NCBI GenBank assembly: GCA_964410215.1
Contig: CAYPHA010000018.1
Coordinates: 1 to 64,000 of the forward strand
DNA length: 64,000 nucleotides
Reading direction: 5' to 3'
Origin: CAYPHA01 sp964410215
GTDB lineage: Bacteria; Calditrichota; Calditrichia; Calditrichales; CAYPHA01
Of this stretch, positions 53,220 to 62,809 are shown piece by piece; position 1 is the first letter of the stretch; each line of letters starts with the position of its first letter. Both the position numbers and the translations under genes were made by a program. A model generated the notes under the pieces. The model was not told the origin of the DNA and did not search any database. It saw only the letters and a program-made list of their open reading frames with translations.

Positions 53220-53894
53220 TTACGCGGGTATCTGTCTTTTACGATACAGTCCGTTAATGGTTATACGAAACCCGCCCTCTGTTTCTGTGTGGACTGTTTC
53301 GGTTGGTGTGGACGGCTCGAATCCGTACCGTTTCATTTCCTTATCGAGATGGCAGGCTTCGAGCAAATACATGTCGTGTGGACCGAATCCGCGATAGACA
53401 TTTGGTTCATCAGCCAGGGGCGTCAGCGGCATCCCTTCCGGCTGGGAGCGCGGACCAAAATTGGACAGCATAAGCTGTCCGTCCTGCCTTAAAAGGCGGC
53501 TGACTTCCGAAAGGCTCTTCTCCCATTCACGCTGACTGCCTGCGTTATGCAGAACGCCAAGGGCAATCAAAAGATCAAATTGAGCCGTTTCGTACCGGCT
53601 TAAATCATCCATCCGGGCGACATTGATGCGTCTTTCCGCTTCCTTTAGCCCGACCACGGAGGACACCCGCTTTACTGTTTCCGCGACCATTGCGGCGGAT
53701 GCATCAACCGCATGGAAATCGAATCCTTTTTCTGCAAACAGGACCGTATTTCTACCTCCGGCGCATCCTAAATCCATCACGCGGACCGCTTCCGGTTCCG
53801 CATACTGCGGTAATAGTTTAATCAGCCGGTGATCGGGATCGCGCCCGGCAAATCGTTTAACCTGTTCCGGATCTTCCCAGAAATTGTTTCCCAT
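53220..53894 (-). CDS. Class I SAM-dependent methyltransferase
   Basis: 224 residues with a SAM-binding motif VRVMDLGCAGGRNTVLFAEKGFDFHAVDAS (residues ~38-66), then DLLIALGVLHNAGSQREWEKSLSEVSRLLRQDGQLML as motifs II-III. This is a Methyltransf_11/25-type fold. The substrate is unknown. It lies 59 nt downstream of thrC on the same strand and may be at the operon end. Confidence 0.88.
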   Translation of the reverse strand: MGNNFWEDPEQVKRFAGRDPDHRLIKLLPQYAEPEAVRVMDLGCAGGRNTVLFAEKGFDFHAVDASAAMVAETVKRVSSVVGLKEAERRINVARMDDLSRYETAQFDLLIALGVLHNAGSQREWEKSLSEVSRLLRQDGQLMLSNFGPRSQPEGMPLTPLADEPNVYRGFGPHDMYLLEACHLDKEMKRYGFEPSTPTETVHTETEGGFRITINGLYRKRQIPA

Positions 53895-53953
53895 TCTGTT
53901 TTTACTTTCGCTAAGGTTTTTGATTTGTATATCCCGTGCTTCATTTATCCGGG

Positions 53954-55126
53954 TTATTGGTTGTTCATTACATGTGCATATTTATAGCCGGAGCCGGTAT
54001 TGAAAAGGACCACGTTTTCACCCTCGTTAATCCATCCTTTTTTACGAAGCTGTTTAAATGCGGCAAGGGTGGCGCCGGTTTCGGGCGAGACGAAGATTCC
54101 CTCTGTGCGACCGATCTCTTTAATCCCTCTGATCATTTGCGCATCCGATACGGACAGGGCTGTTCCCCCGCTCTCCCGCAGTGCATTCAGAATAAGAAAA
54201 TCCCCAACCGCCGCCGGCACGCGCAGACCATCCGCCAGTGTGTGAGCACCTTCCCAGTAGCCGGCGAAAGTATCTCCATTCTGGAATGCCCTGACGATCG
54301 GGGCACATCCCTCCGCCTGTACCGATACCATTCGCGGACGGCCGGCATCGATCCAGCCCAGTTGCTCCAATTCGTCAAATGCTTTCCACATGCCCACGAG
54401 CCCGGTTCCGCCACCCGTCGGATAGATAATGACATCTGGTAATCTCCAGTTGAATTGTTCCGCGAGTTCATACCCCATGGTCTTTTTACCCTCTAAACGA
54501 TAAGGCTCTTTAAGTGTCGATACATCAAACCGGTTATGCTTTTTTACGCCCTCTGCCGCAATTTTTCCTGCATCGGTAATCAGCCCGTCAACCAGGCTGA
54601 CCTCAGCTCCCAACGCGTGGCATTCGGCAATAAAAGGATACGGAACATCCTTTGGCATGAAGACAAAAGCAGGCACATTGGCAAGTGCGGCATAGGCACT
54701 CAATGCGCCCGCGGCATTGCCGGCTGAAGGAATGGACAGGGCGCGGGCCCCCAATTCGACGGCTCGTGATACAGCTACAGAGAGCCCTCTTGCTTTAAAT
54801 GATCCTGTAGGATTAACACCTTCATCTTTCAGGTAAAGCTGCTCAAAACCGACGTGTTCACCAAGGCGGCGGGCATGAATGAGGGGTGTATAGCCTTCGC
54901 CCAGAGAATACATATGCGCTGCATTACGGACCGGGAGCAGTTCACGGTAACGCCAGAGCGATTGAATACGCCCTGTCAGCAGAGAGCGGCTAAGTTGCCT
55001 GTCGACGGCCTGAAGGTCATATCGCGCAAGAAGGGGTTTATTGCAGTCCGGACACAGATTCCACAAACGGTCTGCCGGATATTCCTTATGGCAAAAAGCG
55101 CATTCAAGATGTGTAAGAAAATGCAC
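53954..55126 (-). CDS. thrC: Threonine synthase
   Basis: 390 residues. An N-terminal zinc-ribbon-like part (CAFCHKEYPADRLWNLCPDC, residues 10-29) precedes the PLP fold. The PLP lysine lies in GVNPTGSFKARG, the phosphate-binding loop in PSAGNAAGALSAYA and YPTGGGTGLVG. It converts O-phosphohomoserine to threonine. The zinc ribbon places it in the class I, bacterial/archaeal type. It follows a DUF2752 membrane protein by 12 nt, an odd partner for an amino-acid enzyme. Confidence 0.95.
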   Translation of the reverse strand: MHFLTHLECAFCHKEYPADRLWNLCPDCNKPLLARYDLQAVDRQLSRSLLTGRIQSLWRYRELLPVRNAAHMYSLGEGYTPLIHARRLGEHVGFEQLYLKDEGVNPTGSFKARGLSVAVSRAVELGARALSIPSAGNAAGALSAYAALANVPAFVFMPKDVPYPFIAECHALGAEVSLVDGLITDAGKIAAEGVKKHNRFDVSTLKEPYRLEGKKTMGYELAEQFNWRLPDVIIYPTGGGTGLVGMWKAFDELEQLGWIDAGRPRMVSVQAEGCAPIVRAFQNGDTFAGYWEGAHTLADGLRVPAAVGDFLILNALRESGGTALSVSDAQMIRGIKEIGRTEGIFVSPETGATLAAFKQLRKKGWINEGENVVLFNTGSGYKYAHVMNNQ

Positions 55127-55138
55127 ACAGTACCCCTT

Positions 55139-55549
55139 TCAAATGATACGTCCGAGCCAGTACCCCATCCAGATGGCAATAAAGAGTAAAACCGGCAAAC
55201 GGTTCTTGTTCATTGGTAAACGCATTCGTATTTCGCGGTTCAACAATATTTCATGAAGGTATTTTAAAAAGAGTAAAAGCAGACCGGCAAATAACACCGG
55301 TCCCAGAAAATGAAAATCAAAAGCGCGATACATATCCAGATGGGCGGTTTCATGGAATGACCGCGTTAATCCGCAGGTAGGGCATGGATAACCGGTAACG
55401 TTTTTGAACAGGCATTCTGGTAAAGGCAGACCGTATGGATTCATCAGCAGGGAAGCCAGGATGATTCCCGCAATTCCGAAAGTAAATACGGACTTATTAA
55501 ATCGTTGTCGCGATTCAAGAGGAACCGTTTTGATAAACCGCCGAAGCAT
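55139..55549 (-). CDS. DUF2752 membrane protein
   Basis: 136 residues from the ATG at 55549, 8 nt after the upstream stop; a longer in-frame reading starts inside the upstream gene and is not coding-like. It has the DUF2752 motif NVTGYPCPTCGLTRSFHETAHLDM between two or three membrane helices (VFTFGIAGIILASLLM, LGPVLFAGLLLLFLKYL, LPVLLFIAIWMGYWLG). The CPTCGLTR may bind metal. Function unknown. It is translated between a polytopic membrane protein and thrC. Confidence 0.87.
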   Translation of the reverse strand: MLRRFIKTVPLESRQRFNKSVFTFGIAGIILASLLMNPYGLPLPECLFKNVTGYPCPTCGLTRSFHETAHLDMYRAFDFHFLGPVLFAGLLLLFLKYLHEILLNREIRMRLPMNKNRLPVLLFIAIWMGYWLGRII

Positions 55550-55557
55550 ATGCTTTT

Positions 55558-56517
55558 TTATCCCGTTGTTTCCGGCGGTTCCGGTGCAGCGCTTTCCTGA
55601 CTCGGGAAAATCCGGAATTCGGGTCCGAACTGCTGCAGAAACTCGACACTGAAGACTCTGAACGCGTAAGAAATGGGTAACGTCAACACCGAGCCCAGGT
55701 AGGGAATGGTCAGGATCAGAAAACCGATACAACAGGTAATGAAGCCGAAAATGACAATCACAATGCCGACCAGGATATAGAGCAGGAGGATGAAAAGACC
55801 GTAACCTAAAAAGACAAGCAGGTTGGAACGGAGAATCGGAATGAAATGACTCCAGGCGATCCATGTCGTCATATTATTTCGATACATGATGGGCACGATA
55901 AAGTCATTCAGAAAGAGGGAGATATAACCCGCGATAATCAGCAGAACAAAAAAGACAATGCCGATCCGCAGAGCGGCTGAAATCATTTCCATATCGGAGG
56001 CGAAGTTCTTATACATTTCGTGTATGTTCATATAGCCGGATACCAGAATGCTGCCAAAAATCAGAATAGTGATGATACCAAATCCGAACCGCCACATGAA
56101 CAGTGAGTTCCGCAGGTAACGGAAATCGTGCCAGGGTTGTTTTACGAGAGCGCGTTCATGCACGACGTTGTCCAGGAAAATGAGTTTACCTCCCGAACTC
56201 AGCCAGGTGAAGAGCAGGGTGATCAATACAATCAGAATAATCCCGGTAACGATTAATGTTGACCAGTGCGGATGGCTGATAAGCCATTCCCAGGCCATAT
56301 ACGGGATTTCCAGGATTTCTCCCAGCCCTTTTCCCGCATAATCATCCGAGTCAGATGAACTGTACTTGTTATGATAATCTGTTAATTGGGCCAGAAATAC
56401 ACCAAAACCAAGGACGAACCATTTTTTCAGATCGAAAGGTCTGAAAAGATTGGTTACCATGCGATTCCAACCCCGTTCAAGGGGTGCTAAAAAAGCAATT
56501 TGCACAATGCCTCCCAA
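55558..56517 (-). CDS. Uncharacterised polytopic membrane protein
   Basis: 319 residues with about six helices; the N-terminal LAPLERGWNRMVTNLFRPFDLKKWFVLGFGVFLAQL segment is typical of a family often seen next to DUF2752 genes. Helices occur near residues 85-110, 150-170, 185-210 and 230-275. The last part ends in an Ala/Pro/Glu tail. No enzyme motif is seen. It is probably an envelope or membrane-organising protein. Confidence 0.7.
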   Translation of the reverse strand: MGGIVQIAFLAPLERGWNRMVTNLFRPFDLKKWFVLGFGVFLAQLTDYHNKYSSSDSDDYAGKGLGEILEIPYMAWEWLISHPHWSTLIVTGIILIVLITLLFTWLSSGGKLIFLDNVVHERALVKQPWHDFRYLRNSLFMWRFGFGIITILIFGSILVSGYMNIHEMYKNFASDMEMISAALRIGIVFFVLLIIAGYISLFLNDFIVPIMYRNNMTTWIAWSHFIPILRSNLLVFLGYGLFILLLYILVGIVIVIFGFITCCIGFLILTIPYLGSVLTLPISYAFRVFSVEFLQQFGPEFRIFPSQESAAPEPPETTG

Positions 56518-56558
56518 GGTTGATTTGGTCTTGTTTTGTCGTTTTCACATTAAACTGC

Positions 56559-57482
56559 TCAGTCCTGATATGCATCCATCATGGATTTCATCAGATCTTC
56601 CATCGAACTGCGGGTAAATCCTTCCTTTTCCCCGGGTACATGAAATTTATCCGCAGGCGGTTTCTTTCTGCTGATTTTTTGTATCAGGTTTATTTCCAGG
56701 TCCGGTGTGAATGAATCCGGCTCCAGCAGGACGTATTTATACTCAATGGGAATCATGCCCTGGACGAGTTCCCATTCATCGGGAGAATCGTCTTCACTCT
56801 CAGGGAACAGAGACGACATCTTTTCCGACATTTCTTTCATGGTACCGGCAAGATCACCAAACTCTTTCGTCGCCCAGATGAGTGTGTACGCATTCCCGTC
56901 CTGCATAAAATATTCCTGACAATTAAATCCCTGCTTCTTTGCGGAATTGCCCGTTGCTTTCAGTTTGGCCTGCGAAGAGGCCCCTTCTGATTCTTCCATC
57001 GCCTCCAACTGGGCCCGCATTTCAGGCGACAGGCTCTCCATCATACTTTCAGCCATCGCTTCCGACTGCTCCTGATATGCCTGCATTTCCCCGGCTTTCA
57101 TTTCGAGAACCGTTTTTTTATCCCAGATGATATAGTAAAAGGTTTCGTTAACGTAATCGGAGACGGCGGATGTCCTGCCCATTTCAGGAGAATTGCTTTC
57201 AACTGCGAAGTTGTTACCGTCAAGGTAAAAGGTGGATACTTCTTCCATAATTTCATATTCATCGTTGATGGCTGCCGCTTTCAGTTTTTCCAATGGTATA
57301 TTGAAAAAGTACATGGCATCTTCAGCGCTGCCTTCGAATTCACCCTCTTCAGGCATCAATTCGAAACTTACGGGAATGGAATAACTGACTTGTTCAATAA
57401 TATATTGTGCATGAAGATTTCCATTGAAAAACAGAAACAGGATGACAAATGAAAAGATAGAAAACAGTTGGCTTCGGAACAT
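56559..57482 (-). CDS. Secreted DUF4412-like protein
   Basis: 307 residues with a signal peptide (LFSIFSFVILFLFFNGNLHAQ). The body carries a repeated pattern of beta strands (YFVESNS-like, TFYYIIWDKKTVLEM, NAYTLIWATKEFGDL) resembling DUF4412, separated by a Met/Glu/Gln-rich helix (residues ~130-175, AYQEQSEAMAESMMESLSPEMRAQLE). Probably periplasmic. It is the first gene of the run leading to the membrane protein and DUF2752. Confidence 0.65.
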   Translation of the reverse strand: MFRSQLFSIFSFVILFLFFNGNLHAQYIIEQVSYSIPVSFELMPEEGEFEGSAEDAMYFFNIPLEKLKAAAINDEYEIMEEVSTFYLDGNNFAVESNSPEMGRTSAVSDYVNETFYYIIWDKKTVLEMKAGEMQAYQEQSEAMAESMMESLSPEMRAQLEAMEESEGASSQAKLKATGNSAKKQGFNCQEYFMQDGNAYTLIWATKEFGDLAGTMKEMSEKMSSLFPESEDDSPDEWELVQGMIPIEYKYVLLEPDSFTPDLEINLIQKISRKKPPADKFHVPGEKEGFTRSSMEDLMKSMMDAYQD

Positions 57483-57586
57483 AATGCCTCCGGAATTTAA
57501 CCAGGTTGTTGTTTACGGATAAAAATCATCTGTAATCTACATAATTTATCTAAATATTAAAATCGTTCTTTTCACTGGTGGAAGAT

Positions 57587-59380
57587 TTATAGCTTTTCGA
57601 CATGGATATGCCAGGGACCAAATGATACCTCGGATAAATCAAGTACGGCTTCGAGGTCCAGATGCCCTTTTTCAAGTTCTACATTCTCGAACGTTACTTC
57701 ATTTTCAGGCGGTAACACTTTTTTTTGAATACGCCGCTCATTGAGAAACAGATTAACGGGACCACCTTCTGCAACATTACGGAAGATTACGCGGATATTA
57801 TACAGCCCGGTGGCAGCAACCCGGAGCAGCCAGGTCCCCCGGGCTTGATCCTGGCCCCATCCACCGGTTTCAGAGCGCCAGTCCTGACGGGTAAGCACAA
57901 CCGGATTTTCATGCCGTGTCCCGACGATGATACGCTGCGGGGCATAATTATCCGGGCGGGTAGAGCTGACATCATCAAACCAGCGTTCATATTCTGTTTT
58001 CAGTTTTTCGGCAACCCCGGGATATTGTCCGATCACGTTCTTCGTTTCAAGGGGATCATTGACCATGTCATACAATTCAAAATCAGGATTACCTTCGAAG
58101 TTCTCTGCGCCGAAACCGCTGGCATGCAGGAATTTCCAGCGCTGGTTACGTAAAGCAAAATTATTATATTTAACCGGTGCGTCACCCCGGTGTGACTGGA
58201 TGACAATACTGCGGTCAGACCAGCTTCCGGTTACCTGCGGATCAAGAAGGGGAACCAGGCTCCGGCCGTCCATTTTTACGCCTTCAGGAGACGGAATATG
58301 ACAGGCATCGAGTATGGTGGGCATGATATCGATATGGGCGGCCACATGGTCGTCTTTCATCCCAGGCTTGAATCGTGCCGGCCAGCGGATAAAAAACGGC
58401 GAGCGGATACCGCCTTCATAGACGGATGATTTCGAGCCCCTCATGCCGGCCACATACCGCTGGCCATTCGGTCCATTGTCAACGAGGAAGATAATAATGG
58501 TATTATCTGCGAGTCCGGATTTCTCTAACCTCACCATCAGTTTGCCGATATTCTCGTCGACGTTAGTGATCATGGCGTAGATTCGTGCCCGCTTGTCAGT
58601 GTCTGCTTCTTCCGGCAAAGGATGTCCCTCCTGCTGTGGAAACTGACTATTCTCCAGATCCATTTTTTTGTATTCTTCATAGAGCGATTCAGGAACATCA
58701 TGAAAAGGACCATGTGGTGCATTGGTGGCGATATACATGAAAAAATTCTGTCCCTTTTCGTGAACCCGATCCATCCATTCCATGCCCCGTTCAAAATACA
58801 CGTCGGTACAATAACCTGTTTCATGGACCTTTTCTCCGTTATGAAATAACACCGGATCCGTATATTTCCCTTCTCCTTCGGGTGGATCGGCCGGCTGACC
58901 GATTCCCCCGCCGCGATGCATGAGTACCTCATCGAATCCCTGGTCCTGCGGCCGCATGGGATAGTTATCGCCGAGATGCCACTTCCCGAAAATACCCGTC
59001 GCGTAACCGGCAGATGACATGGCTTCTGCGAGGGTCACTTCTTCCGGATTCATCATGGACCGGCCGATCCAGGTATCGACCACACCGGTCCGGTAATTAT
59101 AGCGACCGGTCATCAGGCAGGCGCGGGTCGGGGAACAAACCGGACTGACATAGAATTGCGTCATTTGCGCGCTTTCAGCAGCCAGTCTGTCCAGGTTCGG
59201 TGTTTTAATCACAGGATTACCTGTAACACCAAAATCGCCGTATCCCTGGTCATCGGTCATGATCAGTATGACATTGGGGCGTTCGGCGGTCGTGGGTTTA
59301 CACGAGGGTATCAATGATGGCGCAGACAGAGCTGCAATACCCAGAGGGACCGTTTTAAGAAAATGGCGACGTGAAGGCAT
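57587..59380 (-). CDS. Arylsulfatase-type sulfatase with Tat signal
   Basis: 597 residues. A twin-arginine leader (SRRHFLKTVPLGIAALSA) ends near Cys27, possibly a lipobox. The sulfatase core shows RPNVILIMTDDQGYGDFG (metal Asp43-44), CSPTRACLMTGR with Cys82 as the formylglycine site (Cys type, C-x-P-x-R), GKWHLGD and HGPFHD. A C-terminal ~90-residue beta-rich domain (RGTWLLRVAATGLYNIRVIF) may bind glycans. It probably removes sulfate from polysaccharides; the maturation enzyme is not in the window. Folded export via Tat agrees with cytoplasmic cofactor formation. Confidence 0.93.
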   Translation of the reverse strand: MPSRRHFLKTVPLGIAALSAPSLIPSCKPTTAERPNVILIMTDDQGYGDFGVTGNPVIKTPNLDRLAAESAQMTQFYVSPVCSPTRACLMTGRYNYRTGVVDTWIGRSMMNPEEVTLAEAMSSAGYATGIFGKWHLGDNYPMRPQDQGFDEVLMHRGGGIGQPADPPEGEGKYTDPVLFHNGEKVHETGYCTDVYFERGMEWMDRVHEKGQNFFMYIATNAPHGPFHDVPESLYEEYKKMDLENSQFPQQEGHPLPEEADTDKRARIYAMITNVDENIGKLMVRLEKSGLADNTIIIFLVDNGPNGQRYVAGMRGSKSSVYEGGIRSPFFIRWPARFKPGMKDDHVAAHIDIMPTILDACHIPSPEGVKMDGRSLVPLLDPQVTGSWSDRSIVIQSHRGDAPVKYNNFALRNQRWKFLHASGFGAENFEGNPDFELYDMVNDPLETKNVIGQYPGVAEKLKTEYERWFDDVSSTRPDNYAPQRIIVGTRHENPVVLTRQDWRSETGGWGQDQARGTWLLRVAATGLYNIRVIFRNVAEGGPVNLFLNERRIQKKVLPPENEVTFENVELEKGHLDLEAVLDLSEVSFGPWHIHVEKL

Positions 59381-59613
59381 AATAATCCCCTTATGCTATA
59401 TTGTTTTTTGCATGAATCAAAAGTGAGTGCATTAAATCGGATTGAACCGGACGAGAATTATAATACAATATGAGACATGTAATTGCAAACCATTCTGATG
59501 TGTCAGACCGGATTCAGATGTAATACTCATTTGAACCATTCGTGAACATTTTGTTAGAAAATGAGCGTATTATCCAACCAGTTATTCATTCGTAACCATA
59601 TTAAGGGGGTCCC

Positions 59614-60723
59614 ATGAGTCGTCATTTTTTTAAATTCTTCTCTGTCTTTGCCGTTATGGCACTGTTTATTGGGTGTGAGCAGCTACCGACGCCTATTTCG
59701 GAATCCGGTTCCGGATCGGAAATGATCCGCCCGGCTGAACAACCGGATATTCAGCTGCGAAACGGTCATGCCGGTGAAATGGTTATTGCGGATCGGGCAT
59801 CCGGCACTATCTCCGTGATCGATGTCAGTAAGGATGAGGTGATGGGTACCTATGCATTGCCGGAGGGGGACAGTCCGGCCGAGCCGATGTATGTTGTGTA
59901 TGATTTCCGAACCCATACGGTATTTGTAGGGGACCGCGGAAACAACCGGGTTGTCGCATTTGATGCGGATGATTATTCGGTTAAAGCCATGATCCCTGCG
60001 GGAAACGGCGTATTCCATATGTGGGCGGATCCACGCGGGAAACAATTGTGGGTCAATAATGACATCGATAAAACCATAACGATTATTGATCCCACCCGCT
60101 ATTCCGTTGTGCATACGCTGTCCATGCCGGAGGATCTGGCCGCTGATGGCGGCAAACCGCATGATGTGATCCTCGATCCCACAAGCCGGCTGGCCTATGT
60201 ATCAATACTGGGGCTGAGCGGGGATTCCGATTATGTCGTTCAATATAACACCCGAAATTTTCTGGAGATGGGCCGCGCTGCTGTTGGTAAAGATCCGCAT
60301 CTTTCGCTGACACAGAAAAACAAACTGCTCTATGTCCCCTGCCAGAACAGCGATGCGGTTTATATCCTCAACCGTTATTCAATGGAAGTTGAAAAAGTAT
60401 TGGATGTTCCCGGTGCACATGGTGCCGGTATGATGCTACGGGGACGGACATTCTACACCACCAATCTGCCCGGTGGCGGACCGGAAGGATTGTGGACGAT
60501 CGATGTACGTACCAATATGGTTCTTGCCCATACCGATGCTCCGACAGCCATTCCACATAATATCGCACTGACACCGGATGGCAGCAAATTGTATGTCACC
60601 CACTCTGGAGGAACCGCTAATACGGTTTCGGTCTTTAAAATTGAAAGGGGAGAACAGGTACCGGAGTATGTTACGTCCGTTACCGTCGGATTTAATCCTT
60701 TCGGCCTGGCTTATGCCCGTTAA
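59614..60723 (+). CDS. YncE-like beta-propeller lipoprotein
   Basis: 369 residues. A signal with a lipobox-like end (VMALFIGCEQ) gives Cys21 as probable lipidation site. The body is a seven-bladed YVTN/YncE propeller: MVIADRASGTISVIDVSKDEVMGTY, HTVFVGDRGNNRVVAFD, KQLWVNNDIDKTITIID and later GSKLYVTHSGGTANTVSVF. Probably periplasmic; ligand unknown. GGGGGT precedes the ATG. The 233 nt divergent space from the sulfatase (59381-59613) contains AT-rich sequence with a possible inverted pair TCATTT/AAATGA near 59526-59562. Confidence 0.88.
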   Translation: MSRHFFKFFSVFAVMALFIGCEQLPTPISESGSGSEMIRPAEQPDIQLRNGHAGEMVIADRASGTISVIDVSKDEVMGTYALPEGDSPAEPMYVVYDFRTHTVFVGDRGNNRVVAFDADDYSVKAMIPAGNGVFHMWADPRGKQLWVNNDIDKTITIIDPTRYSVVHTLSMPEDLAADGGKPHDVILDPTSRLAYVSILGLSGDSDYVVQYNTRNFLEMGRAAVGKDPHLSLTQKNKLLYVPCQNSDAVYILNRYSMEVEKVLDVPGAHGAGMMLRGRTFYTTNLPGGGPEGLWTIDVRTNMVLAHTDAPTAIPHNIALTPDGSKLYVTHSGGTANTVSVFKIERGEQVPEYVTSVTVGFNPFGLAYAR

Positions 60724-60748
60724 TCGATGTGTCTGAAAGTACAGTACT

Positions 60749-60800
60749 AAACGCATCCTGATCCGGGCTGCACGGTCCGGAAGGATGCGTTTTTAATTTT
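60749..60800 (+). terminator. Rho-independent terminator after YncE-like gene
   Basis: AAACGCATCCT (60749-60759) pairs with AGGATGCGTTT (60782-60792); an inner CCGG pair lengthens the stem. It ends in TTTTTAATTTTT. Confidence 0.9.
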
Positions 60801-61171
60801 TATGCGACTTTTTTGTCAAACTCGATAGCGTCGTTAATGGTGGGAACGTAGTGGATATTGGATAAGTTATTTTTCTGGTCGAGCTTTGATAAATATACCA
60901 GCAATGGTTTTGACTTACCTACCACCCTGATCACTCTGCCAACCTTGAATAATTCCTGCGTCTTCAGATGAAGGTTGATCAGCAAAAGCAATTCCTCGTT
61001 GGAGTTCAATTTCAGGCCGGACAGGTCGGTGATAATGGTAAAATTATCATCGAGATGCTGCAGCGCTTCGAAGAAACGCTTGAGATTGATCGAAGCTTCC
61101 GATTTTCGTATTACCCCGTTAAGAATAAGGAAAACGCGGTTTTCTGATTTGTCGAGATTAATTGTAATCAT
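60800..61171 (-). CDS. STAS-like domain protein
   Basis: 123 residues. The alternating strand-helix pattern (NRVFLILNGVIRKSEA, NFTIITDLSGLKLNS, RVIRVVGKSKPLLVYLS) resembles STAS/SpoIIAA-like proteins, although the usual phosphoserine position is not clear. A small signalling or anti-sigma-antagonist role is a guess. It is a single gene converging on the YncE-like gene. Confidence 0.5.
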   Translation of the reverse strand: MITINLDKSENRVFLILNGVIRKSEASINLKRFFEALQHLDDNFTIITDLSGLKLNSNEELLLLINLHLKTQELFKVGRVIRVVGKSKPLLVYLSKLDQKNNLSNIHYVPTINDAIEFDKKVA

Positions 61172-61342
61172 TATGCCAACCGGTTATTATATTCGACTTT
61201 TTCTGATTCCCAAAATAATATTATAAGTGGTCGGTTGAAAATGAACAAGCATTAATAAAAATTGCCGGAACCCTATAAATTTTTTGCACTAAAAGGCTTT
61301 TTATTTCATATTGATCCAAAGTTCTACCCTGAAAAGGCTCCA

Positions 61343-62497
61343 ATGAAAGCGAATCCCATATATTTTGACAACGCTGCCACTTCCTGGCCCAAGCCTGCCT
61401 GTGTTTCCGAAGCTGTTCAAGCCTATCTGAATGACATCGGAGCGAATCCGGGACGTTCCGGACATCGTGCGTCCATGGAAGGGGGCAGAATTGTCTATGC
61501 AGCGCGGGAGGCGGTGGCCGGACTTGTTCATGCGCCGGACCCGTTAAAGGTGGTTTTTACCAAAAATGTGACAGAAGCCCTGAATCTTGCGCTCCTGGGA
61601 CTGCTGCGAGCGGGTGATCATGTCGTTACCAGCGGAATGGAACACAATGCCATGATGCGTCCGCTGCGCCATTTGGAGAAATCCGGTGTTCAACTCTCGG
61701 TGCTTCGCTGCAACAGGGAAGGTTTCCTGGATCCCGATGACATCCGCAAAGAAATTCGCAGGAATACACGGATGATCGCGCTGAACCATGCTTCTAATGT
61801 TACCGGAACCATCCAGCCGCTCAGAGAAGTCGGAAAAATTGCCCGGGAACATGATCTGCTCTTTCTGGTTGACACGGCACAGACCGCCGGTGCTTACCCG
61901 CTGGATATGTCGGCGGATTTTATTGATCTACTCGGTTTTACAGGACATAAGTCACTGTATGGATTGCCCGGAACCGGGGGGCTGGTCATCGGTGACCGTG
62001 TCGATCTTTCCCGCTTTGATCCGTTGTACCGGGGTGGAACGGGAAGCCGCTCCGAGCATGAAGTACAGCCGGATTTCCTTCCCGATAAGTTTGAAAGCGG
62101 CACCCTGAATTTCGTTGGCCTGGCCGCTCTTAAGGCAAGTATTGACTGGCTCAATCAAACCGGCCTGGATCAGATTCGTCATCATGAAAAGAAGCTCACC
62201 CAAATCCTGCTGAATGCGCTGTCCGATATGGATAAAATAACCATTTTCGGGCCCAAATATCCTGCCGGACAAACGTCAACAATATCTTTTACCATCGAAA
62301 ACCATGATTCGGCAGAAACAGCCCTGCTGCTTGAGGAGAAAGCAGGTGTCCTTTGTCGCGCAGGTTTGCACTGCGCCCCTGCGGCCCACCGGACGATCGG
62401 GACATTTCCGCAAGGCACGATCCGTTTCGGTTTGGGGTATTTTAACAGTGAAGCTGAAATTGATCAGGCTGTTGCTGTCATCAGGGATCTGGTATAA
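61343..62497 (+). CDS. Cysteine desulfurase-family PLP enzyme (EGC-type)
   Basis: 384 residues from the ATG at 61343 (an upstream in-frame ATG adds an unlikely leader). Opens NPIYFDNAATSWPKP, the family start. The PLP lysine lies in LLGFTGHKSLYGLPGTGGLVIG and the catalytic Cys in CRAGLHCAPAAHRTIGTFPQGTIRFGLGYFN. It removes sulfur (or selenium) from cysteine. Its stop overlaps the ATG of the DUF3343 gene, a pairing known from sulfur/selenium trafficking loci. Confidence 0.9.
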   Translation: MKANPIYFDNAATSWPKPACVSEAVQAYLNDIGANPGRSGHRASMEGGRIVYAAREAVAGLVHAPDPLKVVFTKNVTEALNLALLGLLRAGDHVVTSGMEHNAMMRPLRHLEKSGVQLSVLRCNREGFLDPDDIRKEIRRNTRMIALNHASNVTGTIQPLREVGKIAREHDLLFLVDTAQTAGAYPLDMSADFIDLLGFTGHKSLYGLPGTGGLVIGDRVDLSRFDPLYRGGTGSRSEHEVQPDFLPDKFESGTLNFVGLAALKASIDWLNQTGLDQIRHHEKKLTQILLNALSDMDKITIFGPKYPAGQTSTISFTIENHDSAETALLLEEKAGVLCRAGLHCAPAAHRTIGTFPQGTIRFGLGYFNSEAEIDQAVAVIRDLV

Positions 62498-62742
62498 TGA
62501 ACGGCGCAATAAATCGGCAATATAGTGTGATACTGATGCCATCGACCTCTCACGCGATGAAAGCGGAAACAATCCTGCTGAAAAACGGGACAGCGTACAA
62601 ACTGATACCTGTGCCCCGGCATATCAGCTCTGATTGCGGTGTTTGCATCAGGGTTCATACGATTGATCTGGAAAATAGTTTACAGAATCTGAGCAGGGGT
62701 GGTGTGACCGTTCAGGGAACGGTTCCATTGAAATCCTCCTGA
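62497..62742 (+). CDS. DUF3343 putative Se/S carrier protein
   Basis: 81 residues. The small domain is recognisable from MPSTSHAMKAETILLKNG and the conserved IPVPRHISSDCGVCIRV: the last segment contains two cysteines (CGVC) that could carry persulfide or selenide. It is translated from a start that shares bases with the desulfurase stop, so the two proteins are made together. The selenium genes selA, selB and selD are not visible in the window, hence sulfur transfer is equally likely. Confidence 0.85.
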   Translation: MNGAINRQYSVILMPSTSHAMKAETILLKNGTAYKLIPVPRHISSDCGVCIRVHTIDLENSLQNLSRGGVTVQGTVPLKSS

Positions 62743-62809
62743 AAGACTCCTGTGATGCCAGCTAACACATATCCTGTTTCATGATGGAAGCAGATCAAAA
62801 AGGCCTTGA

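Noticed and set aside
55550..55864. N-terminal extension of the DUF2752 gene by 105 codons
   Set aside because: It overlaps the end of the upstream membrane protein in another frame and the extra residues do not resemble DUF2752; the ATG at 55549 is a better start.
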